Shown in pieces: positions 15,496 to 24,000 of a stretch of 64,000 nucleotides of DNA. The translations under genes and the position numbers were made by a program. The stretch lies in assembly GCF_026151335.1 (NCBI RefSeq), contig NZ_JAMQPP010000010.1; one strand, written 5' to 3'. Source of the stretch: Leptospira_A soteropolitanensis (GTDB lineage Bacteria; Spirochaetota; Leptospiria; Leptospirales; Leptospiraceae). Every line of letters starts with the position of its first letter. Position 1 is the first letter of the stretch. The notes below the pieces were generated by a model. It did not search any database and was not told the origin of the DNA. It was given only the letters and a program-made list of their open reading frames with translations.

Positions 15496-17100
15496 ATGAG
15501 CTTTGTTTTTCCTTCCGCAGATTCCGTTCCAGAAAAATACAGGATCCAACCGATCCACCAAAAAGAATACCTCCTAAATGGAGAAATTCGAATTTGGGAA
15601 GGGGAATCACAAATTGTCAAATCTCCCATCTTTCTGAACCAAAATGGAAAATCAGAACCAGTGATTTTAGGATCCTATCCTAATTTTGATGAAAAACAAA
15701 GTTTGTTGGCACTAGAGGCAGCAGTCAATGCATACAACCACGGAACAGGTGTTTGGCCCATTGCTACCTCTAAAGAAAGAATTGATGCAGTTCGAAAATT
15801 CATTACCCTAATGAAAGGCAAAAGAGACCAAATCATCCTACTCCTTATGTGGGAAATAGGTAAAACAGAAAAGGATGCTACAAAAGAATTCGAAAGAACC
15901 ATCGAATATCTAGAAGACACTATCGAATCATTACAAGAGCTTGAAACAACTTCCAGCAATTATATCAAAGAAGGCGGACTCATTGCACAAATCAAACGAT
16001 CACCTTATGGGGTGGTTCTTTGTATGGGTCCGTTCAATTACCCCTTAAACGAAACATTCTGTACTCTCATCCCTGCCATACTAATGGGAAACACCGTTGT
16101 CTTCAAACCTGCAAAGTATGGAGTCTTATTATTACAACCTCTCCTAGAATGTTTTAAGGAAGCCTTTCCACCTGGAGTCATTAACACAGTCTATGGTGAT
16201 GGTGCCAAAGTGATTTCTCCCATTATGGAGTCAGGGAAAATTGACGTTTTTGCTTTTATTGGTTCGAGTTCTACCGCAAACCTCATCACAAAAAAACATC
16301 CCAAACTCAATCGCCTAAGATCTGTTCTAGGACTTAACGCGAAAAACCCAGCGATTGTTTTACCTGATACCGATTTAAAATCAATGGTACCAGAAATTTT
16401 ATCGGGATCTCTTGCTTATAATGGACAGAGATGTACAGCACTTAAGATTCTTTTTGTTCACAAAGATATTTTAGATGAGTTTACTAAACTTTATTTAGAA
16501 GAACTAACAAAGTGGAAAGCTGGGATGCCTTGGGAAACGGAAGTCAATTTTACTCCACTCCCTGAAGAAGGAAAAACCAAATGGTTAAAAGAACTTTTAG
16601 ATGATGCTCTGACAAAAGGTGCAAAAATTTTGAATCCTGGTGGTGGAGAAATCAATGAGTCCTTTATGTTTCCAGCAGTCCTTTCCCCCATTCCACCAAA
16701 CGCACGTTTGTATCAAGAAGAACAATTTGGGCCACTGGTGCCGATTGTTCCCTTTTCCTCCGTGGAAGAACCATTAAACTATATTTATGCATCCAATATG
16801 GGCCAACAGGCCAGTATCTTCGGAAAAGATCCAAAAACCATAGGCAAACTCATCGATATTCTTGTGAACCAAGTGGCAAGGGTCAATTGGAATGCGCAGT
16901 GCCAAAGGGGACCAGATTCCTTTCCTTTTTCTGGACGTAAAGATTCTGCTGACGGAACACTTTCCGTTTCCGATGCCCTTCGCGTATTTTCCATTCGTAC
17001 TGTTGTGAGTTTCAAAGACAACGAGATGGGACGTAATCTTCTAGGAGATGTACTGAAAGAAAGGTCGTCGAATTACCTAAGCCAAGAATTTCACTTGTAA
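15496..17100 (+). CDS. GapN-like NADP-dependent aldehyde dehydrogenase
   Basis: 534 residues, aldehyde dehydrogenase superfamily. Cofactor and substrate motifs are MGPFNYPLNET (Asn181), FKPAKYGVLL and FIGSSST. The catalytic thiol is Cys313 in NGQRCTALK. The C-terminal CQRGPDSFPFSGRKDSADGTLSVSDALR is typical of the non-phosphorylating glyceraldehyde-3-phosphate dehydrogenase group, which would make 3-phosphoglycerate and NADPH. Oddly, the region of the conserved ELGGKN motif reads GLNAKNP (279-285), without the Glu that acts as base in most relatives. Exact substrate inferred. Confidence 0.82.
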   Translation: MSFVFPSADSVPEKYRIQPIHQKEYLLNGEIRIWEGESQIVKSPIFLNQNGKSEPVILGSYPNFDEKQSLLALEAAVNAYNHGTGVWPIATSKERIDAVRKFITLMKGKRDQIILLLMWEIGKTEKDATKEFERTIEYLEDTIESLQELETTSSNYIKEGGLIAQIKRSPYGVVLCMGPFNYPLNETFCTLIPAILMGNTVVFKPAKYGVLLLQPLLECFKEAFPPGVINTVYGDGAKVISPIMESGKIDVFAFIGSSSTANLITKKHPKLNRLRSVLGLNAKNPAIVLPDTDLKSMVPEILSGSLAYNGQRCTALKILFVHKDILDEFTKLYLEELTKWKAGMPWETEVNFTPLPEEGKTKWLKELLDDALTKGAKILNPGGGEINESFMFPAVLSPIPPNARLYQEEQFGPLVPIVPFSSVEEPLNYIYASNMGQQASIFGKDPKTIGKLIDILVNQVARVNWNAQCQRGPDSFPFSGRKDSADGTLSVSDALRVFSIRTVVSFKDNEMGRNLLGDVLKERSSNYLSQEFHL

Positions 17101-17173
17101 CACTCTTTTCTTTTCCGATACTTGAGAAAGGTAAATCCCTAAATTGTTTTAGAGGATAAGGGAGGGTAACAAC

Positions 17174-18454
17174 TTGCGTCGGAATTGGTTCGTTTCTTTC
17201 CTTTTTCTTGTTTGGTTTCTTTCCTGTAACCAGGTGAACCCAAGAGACGAACTTTTGTTTACGCTTATGAGTGGTTTAAATCCTGTCATCACGAGTACGA
17301 CAGTTTCCGTTGCCTCTTCTGCCAAAATCAATGTTTCCAGTACAAGTGTTTTATTGAAATATGGAACCCCACAAAACTTTGGAATTTCTCTTGTCAGAGA
17401 ACCCACTGCGAATGTAAACATTTCTCTGAGTTTTACTTCCTCCAAATTACAAGTAAACTCATCAAACTCCCCACTAACAAATGTTTTAACTTTTAATTCG
17501 AGCGATTATAATGTTACCAAAACTGTTAGTTTATCATCAGCAACTCAAATTTTAGATTCCTCTACCTTGACAATCACGGCGACGAGTGCCGACCCTTTTT
17601 ACAATACCAGTGGTGCTGTCTCCATTAGTCACATTTATATGGCATATACAGGAAATTCATTTGTCTTTCAGCAAGGTGTGCCGATACCTACACTCACTCC
17701 AGACATCCAATTTTCATTTACTTCTTGTTCGGTGACTCCTTCACTCCCTTCTGGGCTCAGTTTGAATACAAGCACTTGTGTCATATCGGGAACGCCAACA
17801 GGCGGTATACAACCCGCAACTACTTACGCCGTGACAGCGACAAACGGAACCAATTTTATAAATCAAAATGTTTCTATTCAAATAGAACCAAACGTATATA
17901 AAGTATTTGTTACTGCAGCTACATACGATGGTAACTTATCAGGAATCGCTGGTGCTGATGCTAAATGCAATGCAGATGCAAACAAACCATCAACTGGAAC
18001 TTATAAGGCAATGCTTACGGCTGGAACTATTCGAAGGGCCTGTTCTACGGATAATTGTGGTGGCAGCGGGGCAAACGATAGCGAAAATATCCTTTGGGTT
18101 TTTCAATCAGGACGGATTTACATTCGCGCAAATGACTCGGCGAGTTTACTGAGTCCCAGTGCCGCCGGAATTTTACCAGCAGATGGCTCAGGCAATTTCA
18201 CAACCAATCCTTATTACCTGAACCATTCTTTTGATTCAGGAAGCACCATGAAGGAATATTGGACAGGCTTTGCACAAACAAACTATTGGCAAAACAGTTT
18301 CAATTGTAATGACTGGACTGATGGAACCACAACATCACCCGCAAGTAATGGTGGAAGGGTAGGTGCATCCAATAGCACTAACTATTCGGCCCTTCGAAAT
18401 GGTGGTGGGAGAAGTTGCTCTGCCACCTACTACCTTCTTTGTGTAGAACAATAA
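17174..18454 (+). CDS. DUF1554 lipoprotein with Ig-like repeats
   Basis: 426 residues from a TTG with GGAGGG nine bases upstream. The signal peptide ends in FLSC (lipobox). Residues ~60-165 are Ser/Thr-rich beta structure, and ~165-240 resemble a putative Ig domain (PSLPSGLSLNTSTCVISGTPTGG). The C-terminal ~180 residues form DUF1554, a fold seen mainly in Leptospira, from KVFVTAATYDGNLSGIAGAD to YYLLCVEQ with six or more Cys that probably form disulfides. It is expected on the cell surface. Function unknown; a lectin-like role is only a guess. Confidence 0.85.
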   Translation: MRRNWFVSFLFLVWFLSCNQVNPRDELLFTLMSGLNPVITSTTVSVASSAKINVSSTSVLLKYGTPQNFGISLVREPTANVNISLSFTSSKLQVNSSNSPLTNVLTFNSSDYNVTKTVSLSSATQILDSSTLTITATSADPFYNTSGAVSISHIYMAYTGNSFVFQQGVPIPTLTPDIQFSFTSCSVTPSLPSGLSLNTSTCVISGTPTGGIQPATTYAVTATNGTNFINQNVSIQIEPNVYKVFVTAATYDGNLSGIAGADAKCNADANKPSTGTYKAMLTAGTIRRACSTDNCGGSGANDSENILWVFQSGRIYIRANDSASLLSPSAAGILPADGSGNFTTNPYYLNHSFDSGSTMKEYWTGFAQTNYWQNSFNCNDWTDGTTTSPASNGGRVGASNSTNYSALRNGGGRSCSATYYLLCVEQ

Positions 18455-18462
18455 AAATTCTA

Positions 18463-18497
18463 ATTCAATATTCAATATTCAATATTCAATATTCAAT
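18463..18497. repeat. Perfect tandem repeat, five copies of ATTCAAT
   Basis: Five uninterrupted 7-base units directly after the DUF1554 gene stop. This is a simple-sequence tract prone to copy-number change. No coding sense is visible. Confidence 0.95.
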
Positions 18498-18631
18498 AGC
18501 CCTTACTTTCAATGACAATTTCGCTGAAGGCAATATCATTCATTTAGTAAAAAAAATAAATCCAATTTCTAAATTTTGCCGGTTACCTAACACAGCGAAT
18601 CACCTTCTTCATAGAATAGATTGATCCAGTG

Positions 18632-18968
18632 GTTTACTTTTTATGGTCGATTTCGAATCCAATTGGCACACCAATTCGAGCGGCTTTCAAATCGAGTGAC
18701 TTACCCTTTTCACGACCGTGACTGATCGATTTACATGACAATGCCCCTCACTTTCTCAATCCATCCGCTTTTCAATTCAGCGGACTTCCTATCATCACAG
18801 TTGCCTTTTTCACTGACTTTCTAAATCCATTTGCTCGTGAAAGTGACTGACTTTCCAATTACATTCACTTTCAATCGAAACTCGCTTTCCTTTGACACGC
18901 AGTCGACTTCGAACCCCACTGGAAAAGGTAACTCACTTACTTTTTTCACTCGCTTTCCAAAGAAACTG
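18632..18968. repeat. Degenerate 17-bp tandem array
   Basis: CTTTC-like cores recur at 18649, 18683, 18699, 18750, 18767, 18784, 18816, 18850, 18867, 18884, 18935 and 18952. Spacings are mostly 17 or multiples (34, 51), with indels such as 16, 32, 22 and 29. The unit is about ACTTTCNAATCCATTCG, with A or G first. About 19 decayed units fill the gap upstream of the hydrolase gene whose GTG is at 18986. No ORF is supported here. Confidence 0.7.
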
Positions 18969-18985
18969 AGTTACAATCTTTCTCC

Positions 18986-20263
18986 GTGATCCAAATCCTT
19001 ATCAACTCCCTAGCCGGAAAAACAGTTTCGCTTACCCAAAAAACAACCGATTCCCTGCTGAAAGGGGTACAATTCCTGGTCAAAGGAAGCCTAACGAGCG
19101 CAGGTGGAGGATTGGATTTACTCTCCAATGCATTTTTTTACAAACCAGAATGGAGAGAAGCCTTACAGAAAGCAGGAGTACAGGTCAAAGAAACTGGTCA
19201 CAAATCAAATGAAAACTTACAAAAGACGATAGAACAAACGAACCAGGCTTTTGAAAAAGCACTCTTCAAAGTAGAACTAACCGCAAAACACAGTGATGAT
19301 ATGGTATTTGATAATCGTATGGTATCAAGTGTCCTGGGAAGTTCTCACAATCAAAAATTCAAACTCACAAAGATTGATATGAGTTTTAGAACGATTGGAA
19401 AAGATATTACGGCAAAAGAAACCATTGCAGAATTTAAAGAATCCAAAAAAACAAAATCCGTTCTTTTCCTTCCTGGATTATTTACAGATGAGACCGTTTG
19501 GCAGGAACAAACTGTCGAGTATAAGGAAAGAAAAATTACCTCTCCTGGGCTTGCCACAGAATTACAAGAAAAAGGATACTATCCATTTTATTTGAGATAC
19601 AACCACGGTCTTCCCATCCATGAAAATGGAAAAAAACTAATGCATCTCTTAGATATTTTTTTTAATGAAGACCAAAACATAAAACCAGACATCATTTGTT
19701 ATAGTTTAGGTTGTTTAATCTTTCGCTCTTGTTTATATCATGCAAAATTAGAGAACAAAGAATGGGTTCCTCGATTTGGGAAAATCATACTGATCGCAGC
19801 ACCAAACAAAGGTTCGTATTTAGAAAAAATAGGTTTTTGGCTTGGATTTTTGTTTGAAAAAAGTCCCAACGTAGCACTCAAAATTATCGGAATGATAGGC
19901 AACCTTCGCAGTGATGCCATCAAAGACTTATCCTTCGGACTCATACGCAAAGAAGAAAAAGGGTGGATGGAAACCATCTCTGGTTACTTCGGCGAAACCT
20001 ATTTTGGTGAATTGGACGAGATGGATGTTTACCAAGCTTATGCACTTATGGAAGGAGTAGAAAACCCGTTACAAAACTTTCTTGGGGATGGGTTTGTAGA
20101 GAAAAAAAGTCTTACCTACTTAACAGATAAGGTATTCACCAGAAAATCAAACCCCGCCTTACGAACACTTGAGCTAAACAAACAAAATCATTTTTCTATC
20201 ATTAGCGCAAGGCCCTTAATCCATTGGGTAAAGGAAGTTTTTGGTGTGGCACCGAAGATTTGA
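18986..20263 (+). CDS. Alpha/beta-hydrolase (esterase/lipase-like)
   Basis: 425 residues from a GTG. Residues 1-150 are a polar, partly helical region of unknown fold. The hydrolase core starts at SVLFLPGLFTDETVWQEQ (~158). The nucleophile elbow reads ICYSLGCLIF, so the usual Gly before the Ser is replaced by Cys (C-Y-S-L-G). A His near the end (NKQNHFSII) is the likely catalytic base. No signal peptide is evident, so it is probably cytoplasmic. The substrate is unknown. Its promoter must lie within or beside the 17-bp array. Confidence 0.7.
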   Translation: MIQILINSLAGKTVSLTQKTTDSLLKGVQFLVKGSLTSAGGGLDLLSNAFFYKPEWREALQKAGVQVKETGHKSNENLQKTIEQTNQAFEKALFKVELTAKHSDDMVFDNRMVSSVLGSSHNQKFKLTKIDMSFRTIGKDITAKETIAEFKESKKTKSVLFLPGLFTDETVWQEQTVEYKERKITSPGLATELQEKGYYPFYLRYNHGLPIHENGKKLMHLLDIFFNEDQNIKPDIICYSLGCLIFRSCLYHAKLENKEWVPRFGKIILIAAPNKGSYLEKIGFWLGFLFEKSPNVALKIIGMIGNLRSDAIKDLSFGLIRKEEKGWMETISGYFGETYFGELDEMDVYQAYALMEGVENPLQNFLGDGFVEKKSLTYLTDKVFTRKSNPALRTLELNKQNHFSIISARPLIHWVKEVFGVAPKI

Positions 20264-20273
20264 TTTTAAGATG

Positions 20274-21233
20274 TTAGAATGCTAATGATTCCAAATGCAA
20301 TTTGACCGATTCGGCAAGAGCATTCAAATCATATCCTCCTTCTAAAAAGGAAATCATTCTACCATTGGCGTATGTATTAGCTATTTTTAGTGTTTCCTGA
20401 GTAAGGATTTCAAATGAGGACGTAGACAAATTCATTCCACCAAGTGGATCGTTTTTATGAGCATCAAAACCAGCGGAAACCAAAACAAATTCCGGTTGGA
20501 ATTTTTCCATTTCTCTTTGGATAGAAGGAAAACTAGATAAATATTCGAATTCCCCTGCCCCACGAGCCAAAGGTAGATTCAGAGTGGTCCCAAGCCCTTT
20601 CCTTATACCTCGTTCGGACATAGCTCCTGTTCCCGGATAAAACGGATACTGATGAAGCGAAATAAAATAAACAGTATCATCTTCGTAAAACTGGTGTTGT
20701 GTGCCATTTCCATGATGGACATCCCAGTCTAAAATCAAAATGCGTTTGATCCCTTTGGATTGTAGATATTTTGCAGTGATGGCAATATTATTAAAAATAC
20801 AAAATCCCATTGCATGATCTGCTTCCGCATGATGGCCAGGTGGACGAACCAGTGCCATTCCATTTTTTAAGTTTCCCAGAAGGACTTCATCCGCTAAATA
20901 AAGTCCAGCACCAACGGCAAGACTTGCCGCCGTAAAAGAATGCGAAGAAAAAACGGTATCTCCATCCAAATACCCTGATCCTTTTTCCTGGCAAGTCTTT
21001 CCCACCAAACGAACGTAACTTGGATCATGTATGGAAGAAATTATAGAAAGTGGCGCCTCTATAAAATCTTTTTTCCAAAGAAAATAATTGGAAGGTAAGT
21101 CAGAAAGCTTGTCTAAGATGGATTCTAATCTTCCGTGTGTTTCTGGATGCCCTGAACCTGTATTGTGTTTTAGAAATTCCTCATGAAAAGTAATTCCAGT
21201 TTTTAATGATTCCATCGGCACTCGAGTTGTCAT
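20274..21233 (-). CDS. Histone-deacetylase family protein (class II-like)
   Basis: 319 residues. The arginase/deacetylase fold shows the active-site His pair in RPPGHHAEADHAMGFC and the zinc ligands in DWDVHHGNGTQ; a second Asp is in SAGFDAHKNDPLGG. Bacterial members deacetylate lysines (AcuC-like), acetoin-related proteins or polyamines. It abuts the uncharacterised gene at 21234-21803 with no gap, so the two are probably one transcript. This is one of two deacetylase-family genes in the window; the other is of a different class. Confidence 0.88.
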   Translation of the reverse strand: MTTRVPMESLKTGITFHEEFLKHNTGSGHPETHGRLESILDKLSDLPSNYFLWKKDFIEAPLSIISSIHDPSYVRLVGKTCQEKGSGYLDGDTVFSSHSFTAASLAVGAGLYLADEVLLGNLKNGMALVRPPGHHAEADHAMGFCIFNNIAITAKYLQSKGIKRILILDWDVHHGNGTQHQFYEDDTVYFISLHQYPFYPGTGAMSERGIRKGLGTTLNLPLARGAGEFEYLSSFPSIQREMEKFQPEFVLVSAGFDAHKNDPLGGMNLSTSSFEILTQETLKIANTYANGRMISFLEGGYDLNALAESVKLHLESLAF

Positions 21234-21803
21234 TTACTGAAATAACATAAACCGTTCGATAAATACAATCATCTCCACAATCTCTAGGATGATACGATCG
21301 ATTTGTTTAGTAATTTGAACTTTTTCCTCCGAGGAAATAACTTTGTCCATTCCCGCATTCCCATAAATTGCATAGAAGGTCTTGATATCTGTAGAAAAGG
21401 ATGAATTAAACCATTCTTTGAAGGTCCGTTGTTTCATTTTGTATTCTGGTTTGATCGATCCAGTCAGTTCCCAAACAGAACCTTCGGTAAACCGCAATCT
21501 GATTTCAAATAAACCTCGGTCCTTTCGAATATAGGTTTCTTCGTCAATTGGTGAAAAATCAATCTTACGCAACATAACAAGTACTAGTAAAATACTTTCT
21601 AAAAATTCAATGAGGTTTTTCTTTTCGGATCCGCTAATTTTGGAATCGTCACCAAGATGTTGTAAATAGGATTCCCCCATTCCTTGGAAAAGACGTGAAA
21701 CTTCCACCATTCGGTCTTTAAAACTCTTTGGATCCGATAATTCTTCAGGAAACCTTCCGTAAGATTTTAAATTGAAGTCGTTGGAAATTTCTAACATGCC
21801 CAA
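21234..21803 (-). CDS. Conserved-looking hypothetical protein upstream of deacetylase
   Basis: 189 residues, not recognised. It is largely helical and charged with no signal peptide. The region from ~85 to 125 looks like beta strands (YIRKDRGLFEIRLRF, EGSVWELTGSIK) and the end is hydrophobic helical (IDRIILEIVEMIVFIERFM). Its stop is directly next to the start of the deacetylase gene, pointing to coordinated expression. Cytoplasmic location is likely. Confidence 0.7.
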   Translation of the reverse strand: MGMLEISNDFNLKSYGRFPEELSDPKSFKDRMVEVSRLFQGMGESYLQHLGDDSKISGSEKKNLIEFLESILLVLVMLRKIDFSPIDEETYIRKDRGLFEIRLRFTEGSVWELTGSIKPEYKMKQRTFKEWFNSSFSTDIKTFYAIYGNAGMDKVISSEEKVQITKQIDRIILEIVEMIVFIERFMLFQ

Positions 21804-21883
21804 ATTTTCTTAAAGCCAGTCATTTTCGTCAATCGATTCGATTTGAATTTTCAGAACCAACCCAAATTCTTGTCATTACTACC

Positions 21884-22840
21884 ATGAAACAGGCAACTTT
21901 TTTCCTCCTACTTTTTGTCTTATTATCCTGCCAGTCAGCATCCAAAACGGAAAGACGGCAAAATGCAGATTCCTCAGGGATCACTCCTGATTTTATTGAA
22001 GGTCTCTATATTAATACCAAAACCATCCGCGATAAAAAAAGATGGAGTCTATTATTCCAAGGGATGAAAGAAGCAGGGATGAATACTGCTGTTGTGGATA
22101 TGCAACCTTTTCCTCCCACGCCGGAGCAAGTAGCAGAAGCCAAAGCTCTCGGCTTTTATATGGTGGCAAGGGTGGTTAATTTTGAAGGTGGGCTTACAGA
22201 AAAAACACCTAACACTAATCTAATGGCATCCATACAAAAATCAATTCGAAAAGCCTGTGAATTAGGTTTTCCAGAAATCCAATTGGATTATATACGATAT
22301 GCAGATGGTGGCACTAACTTTAGTATGAGTTATGAAAAACGTTATGAGTCCATTCTCGGAATCATCAAAGATCATAAAGAAAAAACCAAAGACAGTTGTT
22401 CCAAGGACACACGTTGGACAGCTGATGTATTTGGAAGAGTTCCTTTTATTGAAAACGATGTGATTGGCCAAAAAGTTGAACCGTTTAGTGAAGAATTGAA
22501 CGGGCTATATCCAATGTTATATCCATCTCATTTTTATGGATTAACCAAAAGAGTGGCAGACCCTTATGGAACCATTAAAGACGGTCTTGATCTCACTGTC
22601 AAACGTGCAAAACAAGGAACCAAAGCGATTGCTTGGGTACAGGGATTTAATATGATGGTGGGTCCAAGTAAATTAACTTACACAGACTATATCAAAGTAC
22701 AAATGCAAGGTGCTAAAGATTCTTTAGGACATGGATTTATTGTTTGGAACGCAGGAAACGAGTATTTCGAAACCATGAAAGCCTATGAAAAATATAAGTC
22801 GGAACCGTCTCCGAGTAACCAGGAGATTACCAAAAACTAA
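21884..22840 (+). CDS. Putative glycoside hydrolase lipoprotein (DUF4015-like)
   Basis: 318 residues. The lipoprotein signal peptide has the lipobox LLSC (Cys16). The rest resembles the DUF4015 putative glycoside hydrolase family, a TIM barrel related to GH13: GLYINTKTIRD, MKEAGMNTAVVDM and ELGFPEIQLDYIRYADG, with an Asp in the barrel core, then TADVFGRVPF. Substrate unknown; a lipid-anchored enzyme acting on surface or periplasmic polysaccharide is inferred. It converges on the lipase-chaperone gene. Confidence 0.78.
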   Translation: MKQATFFLLLFVLLSCQSASKTERRQNADSSGITPDFIEGLYINTKTIRDKKRWSLLFQGMKEAGMNTAVVDMQPFPPTPEQVAEAKALGFYMVARVVNFEGGLTEKTPNTNLMASIQKSIRKACELGFPEIQLDYIRYADGGTNFSMSYEKRYESILGIIKDHKEKTKDSCSKDTRWTADVFGRVPFIENDVIGQKVEPFSEELNGLYPMLYPSHFYGLTKRVADPYGTIKDGLDLTVKRAKQGTKAIAWVQGFNMMVGPSKLTYTDYIKVQMQGAKDSLGHGFIVWNAGNEYFETMKAYEKYKSEPSPSNQEITKN

Positions 22841-22869
22841 AATTACGCTTAGGTGATTGGTGGAAAGAA

Positions 22870-22893
22870 AAGCGGGAATTTACTTTCCCGCTT
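22870..22893. terminator. Bidirectional terminator
   Basis: A 9-bp perfect stem AAGCGGGAA / TTCCCGCTT with a 6-base loop lies between two convergent genes; its right arm includes the last codons of the lipase chaperone. It can serve both strands. Confidence 0.65.
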
Positions 22894-23902
22894 CTTCAAT
22901 ATTTTTACGCCTGATATATGCATCCGCTTCTTCTTCCGAACCCAAGGCCTGAATCCGTAATTCTTTTAGTTTCTTTTCTTTTTCGCTAGCAGAAAGATTC
23001 GGATTCTCTTTTAAAAATTCTTTTTCTTTAGATTCATACTTTGCAATCGATTCATGAAATTTTGTTTCTTTGACTCTCTCCTCAGACAAACTCGCAGCAC
23101 GTTCTTTTCCAAAATATTTGGTTTCAATCTTATTAAGATATTTTTCTCTTTCTTTAGGATCGGTAATGGCACTAAGCTCTTTATCACGAAGACTCATTTC
23201 CAATTGGTAATGATCATATTTATCTTCTCGAGAAACTAAAGCATCGTAATAAGCACCATATGTTTTTCTTTTTAGTTCCTCGTATTGTTTTACACGTTGG
23301 TCTGCAGGTAAATTGGCTGATTGTTTGATAAAGTTTTGTGTTCCTTCCAAAAATGAAACTTGCGATTCTTCCATTCCAAACACTAAGTCTGCTTTATCTC
23401 CAAGAACATCTCTTCTTTTTGCTTTGATCTTTTCATACAGTTCCACAAAAGGTAAATCCGTTGGCTGTTCCCATCTTCGGTATTCATCTTCATATCGAAA
23501 GTAGGAAGTAAAAAGGTCTTTTACTTTTTCTTTATCAGGTGATTCATATTCCGAATCAAGATAGGCGAGGATGGTTGCATTGCACTGGTCAGGTGTATAT
23601 TCTGCCTTACATTTACGACGCAAAGCCCAAACTTCCCAGACAAAGTTGACCTTTCCAGTTCTCAAATCTTCTAATAACTCTAAATAAGGTTTGGTTCTAT
23701 CTTCTCTAAATGGAGAAATTGCCTCGTCCCAAAATCCCTCCCCCGTTCCGAGAGGTGAAATTCGATCCTTAGCCATTTGTTCTTCAGGAGTTAAGGACTG
23801 GTTCAAATGATTAACAACTGTATCTTTTTTTAAAAAATAAAGTAAACCCAAGAAAAATATAAGAAATATAACTACTATAATGATAATTTTTTTAAAATCC
23901 AT
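22880..23902 (-). CDS. Lipase secretion chaperone (foldase)
   Basis: 340 residues from the ATG at 23902. An N-terminal membrane anchor (IIIIVVIFLIFFLGLLYF) is followed by an extended helical, highly charged domain typical of Lif/LimK chaperones. The equivalent of the RxxFDY motif reads KVKDLFTSYFRYEDEYR, so the signature is diverged but recognisable; RRDVLGDKADLVFGMEESQ is the second conserved block. It folds the neighbouring lipase in the periplasm while anchored in the inner membrane. The longer reading to 24043 runs through the upstream terminator and into the lipase gene. Confidence 0.8.
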   Translation of the reverse strand: MDFKKIIIIVVIFLIFFLGLLYFLKKDTVVNHLNQSLTPEEQMAKDRISPLGTGEGFWDEAISPFREDRTKPYLELLEDLRTGKVNFVWEVWALRRKCKAEYTPDQCNATILAYLDSEYESPDKEKVKDLFTSYFRYEDEYRRWEQPTDLPFVELYEKIKAKRRDVLGDKADLVFGMEESQVSFLEGTQNFIKQSANLPADQRVKQYEELKRKTYGAYYDALVSREDKYDHYQLEMSLRDKELSAITDPKEREKYLNKIETKYFGKERAASLSEERVKETKFHESIAKYESKEKEFLKENPNLSASEKEKKLKELRIQALGSEEEADAYIRRKNIEEAGK

Positions 23903-23959
23903 TCTGATTGTATAAAAACCTAATTTGGAACTTATGTTTAGAAGATAATTAGAAATAAA

Positions 23960-23984
23960 AAAGCCGGACTTGGCATCCGGCTTT
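23960..23984 (-). terminator. Terminator between lipase and its chaperone
   Basis: Stem AAAGCCGGA / TCCGGCTTT (9 bp, 7-base loop), followed on the minus strand by a T-rich run. It sits 16 bases after the lipase stop and before the chaperone start, so read-through probably sets a lower level of chaperone than of lipase. Confidence 0.8.
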
Positions 23985-24000
23985 GAATGTTTGGTTTTTA

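Noticed and set aside
18632..18968. CRISPR-like array
   Set aside because: Units are 17 bases, degenerate and contiguous, with no constant repeat plus unique spacers and no cas genes nearby.
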